Shown piece after piece: positions 1-8,422 of a DNA stretch of 64,000 bases (position 1 is the first letter of the stretch; every line of letters begins with the position of its first letter). The stretch comes from Desulfurobacterium atlanticum (GTDB taxonomy: Bacteria; Aquificota; Aquificia; Desulfurobacteriales; Desulfurobacteriaceae). The notes under the pieces were generated by a model. That model did not search any database, was not told the origin of the DNA, and worked only from the letters and a program-made list of their open reading frames with translations. The DNA lies in assembly GCF_900188395.1 (NCBI RefSeq), contig NZ_FZOB01000008.1, forward strand, positions 1 to 64,000. The letters are read 5' to 3'. Made by a program: the position numbers and the translations under genes.

Positions 1-15
1 CCTTCCTCTCGACTT

Positions 16-180
16 TGTCAAGGGCAAGCCGCTATTTTCTCCTGACTTCTCTCAGGAAAACGCGGCTCCGCTTTCCGCGAGGGGTAAATATAGGCAAGTT
101 TTACACCCTGTCAAGTGCCTTGAGCTTTTGCCCTCAAACCTGACGCGGGAAAATATAGAAACTTCAAACGGAAGTGTCAA
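16..180 (-). promoter_or_regulatory. Tandem sigma-70 promoters, probably for a stable RNA operon to the left
   Basis: Read on the minus strand, TTGACA (175-180) is followed after 17 bases by TATATT (152-157), and a second TTGACA (109-114) after 16 bases by TATATT (87-92). A third TTGACA lies at 16-21 with its -10 beyond the window edge. Both visible -10 boxes are followed by GC-rich discriminators (CCCGCG; CCCCTCGCGG), a mark of growth-controlled rRNA/tRNA promoters. Between the second and third -35 is a GC-rich fold: GCCGC 28-32 with GCGGC 62-66 around TCCTGA 40-45 with TCAGGA 52-57. That an rRNA or tRNA operon lies to the left is inference; its product is outside the window. Confidence 0.6.
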
Positions 181-1439
181 GAGTTTTGTTGATCTTTCTT
201 CCAAAGTTTTTCAAGAGAAACAATCTCTTTAAGGCGAGAAAGTCTTGTATAACAACGCTTTCTCTGCTTCTCATCGTTTGAGTTTTTCAAAACGTACTCA
301 CATACTTTTTTTGATGCAATAAGCTTGCCATCAGCCTCAAGAACATCTGAAACAATTTCAAGAAGTTCCATTTTTTCTTCTTCTGTAATTAAACCTTCTC
401 TTAAAATTCCCTTTGCAATCTGAAGAATCTCTCCAAACCGCTCCTGTTCCATATAAATAATCGCAAGCTCAAGAAAGGCATCCATTATAAGCCATGAACT
501 TTCTGCGTAATCTATAATTTCCCTTAAAATCTGCTCCGCCTGGTCATACTTTCCTTTTTCAATAAGGAGTTCTGAAAGCATCCGCATACTATCTTCTTTA
601 AGATAAGACTCAGAGTTTGCTATTGCTTTTCTAATATAAAACTCAGCAAGCTCGTCTTTTCCAAGAATATCATAAATGGAAGCCACATATTGGTAGAGGT
701 AAGGAGCATCCGGGAATTTTTCAAGGGACATCAAAAGAATATCAAGGGCTTCTTCTGCTTTTCCATTAGAAATAAGAATTTCAACAAGCTTTTGCTTATA
801 ATCCATATCATCTGGCGACTTCCCACAAACCTTACGCATCAATTCCTCAGCCCTATCAAAATCACCAATAAGCTGGAAAAACTTAGCGCTTTCATAAAGG
901 AAAGAAACAGTATCTATTTTTTTTAAGCCTTCCTCTATAACATTTTCAGCCATATCAAGATTACCTGCAGAGTAGTAATAAGTTCCAAGCTCTACATAGG
1001 GATACTCCGAAAATGGATCAATCATAAGCAGTGTTTTAAGAATCTTAAGGGCTTCTTTTTTTATTCCCTGCCTTTTATAAAGCTTATGAAGCTCAATATA
1101 AGGTTCAGGATCAAAAGGATTTAAATCAATCGCCTCTTCAAGAAGCTTCTTTGCTTCAATGTAATCCTTCTTCTCAATAAGGTATTGACTTTTAATAAGA
1201 TTCTGCCTTGACCTTATATCAGCTTCTATAAACCGTGCCTGCTCAAAATATTCTTCCGCCTTCTCGCTATTTCCTACCTTTTCATAAGCTTCTGCCAGCA
1301 ACAGTAGATAATCAACATTTTTCTTAAAGTAGTTTTTATGCTTTTCCAGCTGCGATATGGCTTTCAAATACTTTTTATTCTCTATAAGATTTTTGGCTTC
1401 CTTTAGGAGGGTGTCTATCTCTTTTTTGAATCCTTTCAA
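177..1439 (-). CDS. Tetratricopeptide-repeat (TPR) protein, function unknown
   Basis: About 420 residues made almost entirely of helix-turn-helix TPR-like units (recurrent A-E/Y-x-x-G and DPF/NPF turns such as DLNPFDPEPY and DPFSEYPY), so it is most likely a protein-protein scaffold. No signal peptide or membrane segment is visible, which suggests a cytoplasmic location. The reading frame is open up to 1505 (TTG), but that start has no ribosome site. The TTG at 1439 is preceded by AGGAGA seven bases upstream and is preferred; it also leaves a normal gap to the divergent chaperone gene at 1524. Its stop codon overlaps the -35 box of the leftward promoter array. No specific partner can be named from sequence. 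Confidence 0.75.
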   Translation of the reverse strand: MKGFKKEIDTLLKEAKNLIENKKYLKAISQLEKHKNYFKKNVDYLLLLAEAYEKVGNSEKAEEYFEQARFIEADIRSRQNLIKSQYLIEKKDYIEAKKLLEEAIDLNPFDPEPYIELHKLYKRQGIKKEALKILKTLLMIDPFSEYPYVELGTYYYSAGNLDMAENVIEEGLKKIDTVSFLYESAKFFQLIGDFDRAEELMRKVCGKSPDDMDYKQKLVEILISNGKAEEALDILLMSLEKFPDAPYLYQYVASIYDILGKDELAEFYIRKAIANSESYLKEDSMRMLSELLIEKGKYDQAEQILREIIDYAESSWLIMDAFLELAIIYMEQERFGEILQIAKGILREGLITEEEKMELLEIVSDVLEADGKLIASKKVCEYVLKNSNDEKQRKRCYTRLSRLKEIVSLEKLWKKDQQNS

Positions 1440-1523
1440 ATAAAATTCTCCTGAGGTTGAGATATCTTCTTTTTTAAAGTATAAATTTAATTTGAAAATT
1501 TTCAATAGGCTTGGAGGATTTTA

Positions 1524-2837
1524 ATGCTTGCAAATATAAGAAAGAATATGAAACTTTTCAGCATACCTTTATGGATAGTAACCGCTTCCTTCATACTGAC
1601 AATTTTCCTTGTATGGGGAAAAGGTTCTGTATCAGGACCAGGCGTTAATGATGTAGCAACTGTTAACGGTAAACCAATCTCGGCAACAGACTTTTACAAA
1701 ACAGTTGACAGATTAACATCTTCCGGAATGAATAAAAAACAGGCTGAATCGGAAGCACTGCGCAGATTGCTTTTGAGAACGCTTTTACTTGATGCCGCAG
1801 AAAAGGAAGGACTTAAAGTAAGCGACTGGGCGGTTGCACAGCGTATAGCAAGTTTCACTGTCTTTCAAGAAAATGGAACATTTTCAGAAAAGCTTTACAA
1901 AAAATGGTTAAAACAGAACCATCTAACACCAGAACTGTTTGAAAATGAAATAAGAAAAGATCTTTTAATAGAAAAACTACAAACGGTAGTTGAGAGAACT
2001 CCATACGTAACTGAAAAAGAACTTAAACTTTTTTACAAGACAGCATTTGGAAAGAGAAAATATGAATACAAAATATTCAAAATTGACGAAAAGAAAATTA
2101 AAGTAAACGAAAAAGAGATTGAGGAATTTTACAATAAAAACAAAGATATGTTTAAAGAGACAAATACAGTGGTTAAAGGTGTAGAAATACCAAAATCTGA
2201 AAAGAACGCAAAGGAGCTTGTCAAAGAAGCTTACAGACTGGCAAAAGAAGGAAAACTTTCATCCTTTAAAAAACTTCCGGTTAAAGAAATAGAAGATAAA
2301 AAGTTGCTCTCAGAAATTGAAAACAGCACACAAAACCCCGGATACATAGAGAAAGATAAGTTTTATATCGTATATTCAAAAGAATCTACATCAAGAACTG
2401 TTCCTTTAAAGGAAGTGAAAGAAAATATTATTGAAATGTTAAAAGGTGAAAAAGCTAAAGAGATAGCACTTAAAAAAGCTGAAAATGCAGCTAAAGCAGG
2501 AAAACTTGATAACCCTGTTAAAACTGACTATTTAAGCGGGAATGAACTTATCCAGCAAACAGGACTCATGGATCTAAATGGAGAAATAACAACAAAAATA
2601 GTTAAAGCAAAAACAGGAACTTTAATGGGACCTTTCAAAACTTTAACTGGTTATATGGTAATAAAACCTGTAACCGACATAAAAGTGGATAAGTATGAAA
2701 AGGATAAAATGGAAACGTTAAAAACATTCCTGCTAACAGAAAAGAAAAAAGCAGCTTTTCAAGCTTACGTTCAATTTTTACAGAACAAAGCTAAAATTCA
2801 GATAAATCCAAAATTCTTCCCGGAGAGTAAGCTGTGA
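1524..2837 (+). CDS. PpiD/SurA-like membrane-anchored periplasmic folding factor
   Basis: 437 residues. A short basic N-terminus is followed by one membrane helix (about residues 11-31), then a Lys/Glu-rich region resembling the SurA N-terminal chaperone domain (about 40-190: LRRLLLRTLLLDAA, ENGTFSEKLYKKWL, FENEIRKDLLIEKL). The layout is that of PpiD: a single-anchor protein facing the periplasm that binds newly exported polypeptides. The parvulin catalytic core is not obvious in the 190-330 region, so it may act as a chaperone without isomerase activity. A strong GGAGG lies seven bases before the ATG. The TGA stop overlaps the GTG start of yicC, implying translational coupling in a four-gene rightward unit with gmk. 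Confidence 0.75.
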   Translation: MLANIRKNMKLFSIPLWIVTASFILTIFLVWGKGSVSGPGVNDVATVNGKPISATDFYKTVDRLTSSGMNKKQAESEALRRLLLRTLLLDAAEKEGLKVSDWAVAQRIASFTVFQENGTFSEKLYKKWLKQNHLTPELFENEIRKDLLIEKLQTVVERTPYVTEKELKLFYKTAFGKRKYEYKIFKIDEKKIKVNEKEIEEFYNKNKDMFKETNTVVKGVEIPKSEKNAKELVKEAYRLAKEGKLSSFKKLPVKEIEDKKLLSEIENSTQNPGYIEKDKFYIVYSKESTSRTVPLKEVKENIIEMLKGEKAKEIALKKAENAAKAGKLDNPVKTDYLSGNELIQQTGLMDLNGEITTKIVKAKTGTLMGPFKTLTGYMVIKPVTDIKVDKYEKDKMETLKTFLLTEKKKAAFQAYVQFLQNKAKIQINPKFFPESKL

Positions 2838-3709
2838 AAAGTATGACAGGATACGGAAAAGGAGAAGCCACAAATAACTTGATTAATGTTACTGTTGAAA
2901 TCAAAACGATAAATAGTAAAGCTCTTGACGTAAGAATCAATCTTTCAAGAGCTATCAACAACCTTATGTCAACCTTTAACGAAATATTGAAAAAGTATAT
3001 AAAAAGGGGAAAGGTTGATGTTTTCATAAACTACAAACTAAGCCCCGACGTTGAAATCCCTGTATGCGTAAACTATTCAATGGCAAAAACTTACATTAAT
3101 GCAATAAACAAAATTTCAGGGCTTACAGGAAAAGAGATCTCCATTACAATGAGAGACCTTTTATCTATGCATGATATATTTATGAAGGAAGAGATAGACT
3201 TTTCTAAATTTGAACCTGTATTCATTGAAGCTTTTGAATCAGCCTTAAAAAAAGTTGATGAAGAACGTATAAAAGAGGGAGAAAAACTTAAGCAGGACAT
3301 TGAAAAAAGACTTGAAAAAATAGAGGCAACTGTAAGAAAAATAGAAAACCGATCAAAAGAAATCTCCAAAATTCTTTTTGAAAAACTGAAAGAGAAAGTC
3401 AGCAAACTACTTGAAGATTTTGATGATAAAGAAGAATTAACAAAAAGAGTAGAACTTGAAGTAGCCCTTCTTGCAGAAAAGCAGGATGTATCTGAAGAAA
3501 TCACCAGGCTCTACTCTCATATAAAAAGATTTAGAGAACTCCTAAATGAAGATTTCAGTGGTAAAACGATGGATTTCCTCTGTCAGGAAATGCACAGAGA
3601 AATTAATACTCTCGGTTCAAAACTCAAAGAGATAAACATAACAGAGCCTATTTTACAGATAAAAACAGAAATAGCAAGGATAAAAGAGCAGGTTCAAAAT
3701 GTGGAGTAA
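2834..3709 (+). CDS. yicC: YicC-family endoribonuclease
   Basis: 291 residues with the YicC hallmark at the N-terminus (KSMTGYGKGE), the middle helical region, and the C-terminal segment FLCQEMHREINTLGSKL that marks the family (DUF1732 region). E. coli YicC is reported to be a metal-dependent endoribonuclease acting on RNA; the cellular targets here are unknown. The start is GTG at 2834, overlapping the previous gene's stop, with GGAGAG upstream; an in-frame ATG at 2843 is the alternative. The gene ends three bases before gmk, matching the common bacterial order yicC-gmk. The small omega subunit gene (rpoZ), often next, is not present in this stretch. Confidence 0.9.
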   Translation: MKSMTGYGKGEATNNLINVTVEIKTINSKALDVRINLSRAINNLMSTFNEILKKYIKRGKVDVFINYKLSPDVEIPVCVNYSMAKTYINAINKISGLTGKEISITMRDLLSMHDIFMKEEIDFSKFEPVFIEAFESALKKVDEERIKEGEKLKQDIEKRLEKIEATVRKIENRSKEISKILFEKLKEKVSKLLEDFDDKEELTKRVELEVALLAEKQDVSEEITRLYSHIKRFRELLNEDFSGKTMDFLCQEMHREINTLGSKLKEINITEPILQIKTEIARIKEQVQNVE

Positions 3710-3712
3710 AGG

Positions 3713-4348
3713 ATGAAAGGTTTATTAATTGTAATCTCTGCACCTTCAGGCACAGGAAAGACAACCCTTGTAAATATGCTGATGAAAGAGATTCCAACCC
3801 TTGAATTTTCAATCTCATGCACCACCAGAAAACCAAGACCGGGAGAAGTAAACGGTAAAGATTACTACTTCCTTTCTTTAGAAGAGTTTGAAAAAAAGAT
3901 AGAGAACAATGAACTCCTTGAGTGGGCAGAGGTTTATGGCAACTTTTACGGCACTCCAAAAGACAAAGTTTTACAGGCTCTTAAAGAAGGAAAGGACATA
4001 CTCCTTGACATAGACACTCAAGGAGCCCTTCAGGTTAAGAAAAACTATCCGGACGCCGTGCTTATATTTATACTTCCTCCTTCTCTAAAAGAGCTTGAAA
4101 AGAGATTAAAAAAAAGAGGAACTGAAGACCCTGAAACGATAGAAAGAAGACTTTTGATAGCTCATAAAGAGATAAGCCTTGCAACAAAATATGATTACAT
4201 AATAGTAAACGACCAGATTGAAAGAGCTTTTGAAAATCTTAAATCTATCATTACAGCTGAAAGGTGGAAAACTCATCGGATCAAAGAACAATTTGATGAA
4301 ATTATTAATGATAAGGAGATGTTAGAACTTTTAAAAAGCGGGGCTTAA
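3713..4348 (+). CDS. gmk: Guanylate kinase
   Basis: 211 residues, normal length. It phosphorylates GMP (and dGMP) to GDP with ATP in the cytoplasm, linking purine synthesis to GTP and c-di-GMP pools. The P-loop SGTGKTTL is at about residues 12-19, followed by the GMP-binding segment SCTTRKPRPGEVNGKDYYF and the lid-region sequence RLKKRGTEDPETIERRL. It lies directly after yicC in the same operon. The TAA stop falls in the loop and right arm of the bidirectional terminator shared with the convergent tig gene. Confidence 0.96.
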   Translation: MKGLLIVISAPSGTGKTTLVNMLMKEIPTLEFSISCTTRKPRPGEVNGKDYYFLSLEEFEKKIENNELLEWAEVYGNFYGTPKDKVLQALKEGKDILLDIDTQGALQVKKNYPDAVLIFILPPSLKELEKRLKKRGTEDPETIERRLLIAHKEISLATKYDYIIVNDQIERAFENLKSIITAERWKTHRIKEQFDEIINDKEMLELLKSGA

Positions 4349-4361
4349 GCCCCGCTTTTTT
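4338..4361. terminator. Bidirectional intrinsic terminator between gmk and tig
   Basis: A perfect seven-base-pair stem, GCGGGGC (4338-4344) with GCCCCGC (4349-4355), closes a TTAA loop. It has an A-run on its left and a T-run on its right, so it can end transcription from both convergent genes. The gmk stop codon lies inside it and the tig stop codon is at its right border. Confidence 0.9.
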
Positions 4362-5670
4362 ATTGTTCTTCTTTATCTTCTTCCTTCTTCTCTTCTTTAA
4401 ATTCAACTTCTTCAATCTCAGCAAGTTCAATCAATCTATCAAGAGCTTTCTGTCTTAAAACATCCTGCTTTACCATAGGCATAAGGTTTCTCTCTTCAAG
4501 AGACTGTCTTGCAAGAACAGTATCTCCATTAAAAGCCATGTTTGCAAGCTTTTCAATTTCTTTCTCTATATCTTCATCCGTTACTTCAAGACCTTCAAGC
4601 TCAGCTACCTTCTCTAGAAGAAGTTTGACCTTTACTGTTTTTTCCGCAGTCGGACGCACCATTTCAGCTATCGTTTGAGGCGAAATTTGCTTTACATCAA
4701 CACCAAACTGAGCAAGCCTCATTATCTGATTTTCGGCCTGAGCCTTTATCTCCATACTTAAAAGGGATGAAGGCACAGGAATTCCCACTTTTTTAAGTAG
4801 CTCTTCAACTATCTTATCTTCCACTTCTTCCTGCTGTCTTTCAGCTTCTGCTTTTTCAAGGTCTTCTCTTATTTTTGACTTAAGCTCTTCTACTGTTTCA
4901 ACACCAAACTTCTTTGCAAACTCATCATTTAACTCTGGAAGTTTCTTCTCCTTAACCGCAAGAACCTTAAACTTCAAAGTAACATCCTTACCAGCAGCAT
5001 CTCCATATTTTTCATCTTCAGGAGCTTTAAAAGAAACTTCACCCTCTTCACCCTTTTTCTTACCAATAACCGCTGAGTCAACTTCTGACCACAGCTGATT
5101 TTCTCCAAGAACAGCTGTAACTTCTCCTTTCTTCTCTTCACCATCAATTATTGCAACATACTCAAGGTCAACAAGATCCCCTTTCTGGGCAGGTCTATCA
5201 ACCTCTTCAAACTTTGCTTCTCTGTTAAGTAAAGATTCAAGAACCTGCTCCACATCTTTATCTTCTATTTTCCTAACACTTTTTGTTACCTTTATCCCTT
5301 TATAATCCTCAGGTTTAAGATCTATTTCCGGCTTAACCTCAAAAATTACTACACACTCAAGTGTATTATTTCTATCATCATACTTTAAATCTTCAATGTA
5401 AGGCTCTGAAATCAAAACAAGATTTGCTTCTTTTATTCCTTTATCAAGCTCCTTTGGGACAATGGCTCTTACAAGATTCTCCTCAATCAAATCTTTATAC
5501 TGCTTTTTAATAATATTTACAGGAGCTTTTCCTGGTCTGAATCCCGGTATTTTTGCGTTTTTTCTTATCTCTTTACAGATATTCTCAACCTCTTTCTTAA
5601 CAACTTCAGGTTCAGCTACAATTTTCGCTTCGTAAACAACACCTTCTCTCTTACTTACTGTACAGGCCAT
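4360..5670 (-). CDS. tig: Trigger factor (ribosome-associated chaperone/prolyl isomerase)
   Basis: 436 residues, typical for the family. The ribosome-binding signature GFRPGKAP is at about residues 43-50 in the N-terminal domain. A middle FKBP-like isomerase domain (about 160-245: KGDLVDLEYVA, EVSFKAPEDEKYGD) and a long helical C-terminal chaperone domain follow. It docks near the ribosome exit tunnel and shields nascent chains. The tail is very acidic (EEVEFKEEKKEEDKEE). AAGGAGG is placed six bases before the ATG. It follows argG on the same strand with a 15-base gap. The usual neighbours clpP and clpX are absent here. Confidence 0.95.
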   Translation of the reverse strand: MACTVSKREGVVYEAKIVAEPEVVKKEVENICKEIRKNAKIPGFRPGKAPVNIIKKQYKDLIEENLVRAIVPKELDKGIKEANLVLISEPYIEDLKYDDRNNTLECVVIFEVKPEIDLKPEDYKGIKVTKSVRKIEDKDVEQVLESLLNREAKFEEVDRPAQKGDLVDLEYVAIIDGEEKKGEVTAVLGENQLWSEVDSAVIGKKKGEEGEVSFKAPEDEKYGDAAGKDVTLKFKVLAVKEKKLPELNDEFAKKFGVETVEELKSKIREDLEKAEAERQQEEVEDKIVEELLKKVGIPVPSSLLSMEIKAQAENQIMRLAQFGVDVKQISPQTIAEMVRPTAEKTVKVKLLLEKVAELEGLEVTDEDIEKEIEKLANMAFNGDTVLARQSLEERNLMPMVKQDVLRQKALDRLIELAEIEEVEFKEEKKEEDKEEQ

Positions 5671-5685
5671 CTATATCCTCCTTGA

Positions 5686-6882
5686 TTATTTTCTAACTCT
5701 TCCTGCTACCTTAAGTGGTAAACTCCACACTTTTGTGAACGCCGCTCCCGCTTTATGGTCAAATGAATCGTGCGGACTATAAGTTGCAAGGTCTTCAATA
5801 TACATAGATTTTTCAGCACTTCTACCAACAACATTTCCGCAACCTTTGTAAAGTTTAAATTTAACCTTACCTGTTATAAGTTTTGCTATGTTCTCGTTAA
5901 AAGCATCAAGAGACTCTCTCAATGTTGAAAACCAGAGACCGTTGTAAACAACTTCCGCATAAGGATGGCGAACATGGGTAATCTTGTAGTGGTAGGTAAA
6001 CCTGTCAAGAACCATACTTTCAAGCTCATCATACGCTTTTATCAAAAGAAGTCCGGCAGGGGACTCATAAACCTCTCTTGATTTAATGCCAACAAGCCTG
6101 TTTTCAATCATATCAATTCTTCCAAATCCGTGCTTCCCGGCTATCTCATTTAAATCCCATATAAGTTTCCAGAGATCTTTATAAACTTTACCATTTATAG
6201 CCACAGGTATCCCTTCCTTAAACTCTATCTCTACATATTCCGGTGTATCAGGAGCTTTCTCTGGAGAAACTGTAAGGACAAAAGCATCTTCTGGAGGTTC
6301 AGCATAAGGATCCTCAAGAGGACCAGACTCTATTGCAACACCCCACAAGTTTCTGTCATACGAGTAGGGTTTCTCCTTTGTTGCAACAACAGGAATACCG
6401 TACTTTTGAGCATACTCTATCTCCTCTTCTCTTGACTTAAACTCCCACTCTCTGACAGGAGCAAGAACTTCTATATCAGGGTCAAGTGCCCAAACAGATG
6501 CTTCAAACCTTACCTGGTCATTTCCCTTACCTGTTGAACCGTGAGCCACATAATCAGCACCTACCTTATGAGCAAGCTCAACAAGTTTCTTTGAAATCAA
6601 AGGTCTTGAAAGGGCCGACAGTAAAGGATATTTTCCCTCATAAAGAGCGCCTGCTCTCATAAGAGGCATGCAGTACTCCCTTGCAAACTCCTCTTTTATA
6701 TCATCTATAACAGCTTCAACAGCTCCGGCCATTTTAGCCTTTTCTTCTATTTCGGAAAGCTCTTCACCCTGACCAACATCAGCAGTATAAGTTATAACCT
6801 CAAAACCTCTATCAGTAAGCCATCTAACAATAACAGAGGTATCAAGTCCTCCCGAATACGCAAGAACCACTCTTTTACTCAC
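5686..6882 (-). CDS. argG: Argininosuccinate synthase
   Basis: 398 residues, normal length. It joins citrulline and aspartate using ATP, the penultimate step of arginine synthesis. The N-type ATP pyrophosphatase loop AYSGGLDTS is at residues 8-16. Downstream conserved stretches include HGSTGKGNDQVRFE (ATP/citrulline site) and GRIDMIENRLVGIKSREVYE. The frame is open to 6927, but GGAGG at 6887-6891 sits five bases before the GTG at 6882, and the family begins at exactly this point (KRVVLAYSGG), so GTG is the start. The upstream region contains the divergent tRNA promoter at 6934-6962. Confidence 0.96.
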   Translation of the reverse strand: MSKRVVLAYSGGLDTSVIVRWLTDRGFEVITYTADVGQGEELSEIEEKAKMAGAVEAVIDDIKEEFAREYCMPLMRAGALYEGKYPLLSALSRPLISKKLVELAHKVGADYVAHGSTGKGNDQVRFEASVWALDPDIEVLAPVREWEFKSREEEIEYAQKYGIPVVATKEKPYSYDRNLWGVAIESGPLEDPYAEPPEDAFVLTVSPEKAPDTPEYVEIEFKEGIPVAINGKVYKDLWKLIWDLNEIAGKHGFGRIDMIENRLVGIKSREVYESPAGLLLIKAYDELESMVLDRFTYHYKITHVRHPYAEVVYNGLWFSTLRESLDAFNENIAKLITGKVKFKLYKGCGNVVGRSAEKSMYIEDLATYSPHDSFDHKAGAAFTKVWSLPLKVAGRVRK

Positions 6883-6933
6883 AACTTCCTCCAGACAAAA
6901 GATTAATAGATGGTGAATTTTATACAAAATTGA

Positions 6934-6962
6934 TTGACATTTAAAGAGAGAGTGGCTATATT
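6934..6962 (+). promoter_or_regulatory. Sigma-70 promoter of tRNA(CAT)-tilS
   Basis: TTGACA (6934-6939), a 17-base spacer and TATATT (6957-6962), ending 18 bases before the tRNA. This is the best promoter on the plus strand in this region and has no competing terminator between the tRNA and tilS, so it probably drives both. Confidence 0.8.
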
Positions 6963-6980
6963 TGTAGCCATCAGAAATGT

Positions 6981-7057
6981 GGCGACGTGGCTCAGGTGGT
7001 TAGAGCGGGCGGCTCATACCCGCCAGGTCGGTGGTTCAACTCCACCCGTCGCCACCA
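6981..7057 (+). tRNA. tRNA with anticodon CAT: elongator Met or the lysidine-type Ile2
   Basis: 77 bases with a complete cloverleaf: acceptor GGCGACG paired with CGTCGCC, D stem GCTC/GAGC, anticodon stem GGCGG/CCGCC, loop CTCATAC (anticodon CAT), T stem GGTGG/CCACC, discriminator A and encoded CCA. G1-C72 pairing rules out the initiator, which is elsewhere (57469-57545). The acceptor stem and the loop base C38 look more like elongator tRNA-Met. The position directly before tilS, whose only substrate is tRNA-Ile2(CAU), argues for Ile2. The sequence alone does not settle which it is. Confidence 0.95.
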
Positions 7058-7084
7058 TATAAATAATCTTCTCATAAAAACTGT

Positions 7085-8422
7085 ATGGATTTAAAAAAAA
7101 GAGTTCTCCAAACTATTAAAAAGTTTTCTCTTATTTCTCCAGGCGATACAGTTCTATGTGCCGTGTCAGGAGGCCCTGATTCTGTTGCTCTCCTTTTTAT
7201 TCTTAATGAAATCTCAAAAGAGGAAATTCCAATCTCTCTGTACATCGCCCATTTCAATCACATGTTAAGAGAGGAGAGCGACGAAGAGGAAAATTTTGTA
7301 AAAGAGATAGGCAATTCTCTCAATATTCCAGTTTTTACAGAAAGAAAAAATTTAAAAGAGATTACAGGCGGCAAAAACATAGAAGCTATAGCAAGAAGAG
7401 AAAGGTATAAATTCCTTTACAAGATAGCACAGAAGATTGAAGCAAACAAAATAGCAACAGGCCATACAGCTTCAGACCTTGCAGAAACAGTAATTTTTAA
7501 TCTCACAAAAGGAAGCGGTATAAAAGGGTTACGTGGCTTTTTGCCGAAACGGGAGAAAATTATAAGGCCACTTTTTGAAACAACAAAAGAAGAAGTTGAA
7601 AATTATCTGAAAGAAAGGAAAATTCCATATAGAATAGACTTTTCCAACTTCTCAATGAAATTTTCCAGAAACCTTATAAGAATAAAGGTAATCCCGGAGC
7701 TAAAAAAGATAAATCCATCCCTGGAGAAAACCATCCTTAGAGAAACAGCCACACTAAGAGAAGCGGAAGATTTTATAAAAGAAGAGGTCAAAAAAATTCT
7801 AAGTAGAGCCAATATTCGTAGTGATAAAGCAGAAATTTCTCTTTCAATCATAAAAGCTGTGCATCCATTTATACTAAAAGAAACCATAAATGAAATGTTC
7901 TTCAAAATTTCGGGAGAATACCTTAACAGGACAAAGTTAAAAGCGATAGAACACCTGATAAAAAAAGATGAAAGTGGTGAAATTGACCTGAAGAAAGGAT
8001 TTAAAGGTAGAAAGGACCAGAACAGTTTTTCCATAGAAAAAGAACAATTTTCACCAGAAAACAAAGTGAAAATTAAAGTAACTAGCGAAACAGAGAAAAT
8101 AGAAACCCCTTCAGGAACTTTCATTTTTAATGCTAAAAATCCCCATTTTGAAATTCCAGAAGAAATAATAAAAAAGGGAGTTTTTATAAAAAATCGTGAA
8201 GGAGGAGAGTGGCTCCAATTTCCATACGGCAGAAAAAAATTGAAAAAATTTTTTATAGAAAAGAAAGTTCCTGTTAAATTAAGGGATTTTCTTCCTATTG
8301 TTGTTACAGCAGACAACGAAGTAATATGGATTCCAGAATTGTTTAAAAAAACATATATTAAGGAAAATCAAAACATCATAGGTGTGAGGTTTGAAAGTGG
8401 AATTAAAAATTTTGATAACTGA
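7085..8422 (+). CDS. tilS: tRNA(Ile)-lysidine synthetase
   Basis: 445 residues. It converts C34 of tRNA-Ile2 to lysidine with ATP and lysine, so that the anticodon reads AUA and is charged with isoleucine. The PP-loop SGGPDS is at residues 28-33, followed by the family stretches AHFNHMLREES, EAIARRERY and GHTASDLAET. The C-terminal part (about 330-445, with EGGEWLQFPYGRKKLKKFFIEKKVP) matches the TilS C-terminal tRNA-binding domain. The gene starts 27 bases after the tRNA 3' CCA, with no Shine-Dalgarno sequence in between. It overlaps hpt by about 26 bases. The order tilS-hpt-ftsH is a widely conserved bacterial cluster. Confidence 0.95.
   Translation: MDLKKRVLQTIKKFSLISPGDTVLCAVSGGPDSVALLFILNEISKEEIPISLYIAHFNHMLREESDEEENFVKEIGNSLNIPVFTERKNLKEITGGKNIEAIARRERYKFLYKIAQKIEANKIATGHTASDLAETVIFNLTKGSGIKGLRGFLPKREKIIRPLFETTKEEVENYLKERKIPYRIDFSNFSMKFSRNLIRIKVIPELKKINPSLEKTILRETATLREAEDFIKEEVKKILSRANIRSDKAEISLSIIKAVHPFILKETINEMFFKISGEYLNRTKLKAIEHLIKKDESGEIDLKKGFKGRKDQNSFSIEKEQFSPENKVKIKVTSETEKIETPSGTFIFNAKNPHFEIPEEIIKKGVFIKNREGGEWLQFPYGRKKLKKFFIEKKVPVKLRDFLPIVVTADNEVIWIPELFKKTYIKENQNIIGVRFESGIKNFDN

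Noticed and set aside
3091-3504. 137-codon minus-strand frame inside yicC
   Set aside because: Ser/Phe-rich antisense translation of the coiled-coil part of yicC; no ribosome site and no independent support.
5686-6927. Longer argG product starting at 6927
   Set aside because: The extra 15 residues are not part of the family, the start has no ribosome site, and GGAGG is exactly placed for GTG 6882.
6954-6969. Small inverted repeat GGCTA/TAGCC around the tRNA(CAT) -10 box
   Set aside because: Only five pairs with the -10 in the loop; likely chance, and no similar repeat is at the other tRNA promoters.
7603-8316. 237-codon minus-strand frame inside tilS
   Set aside because: Long only because AT-rich codons of tilS give few antisense stops; composition is Phe/Ser/Ile-rich and unlike real proteins here.
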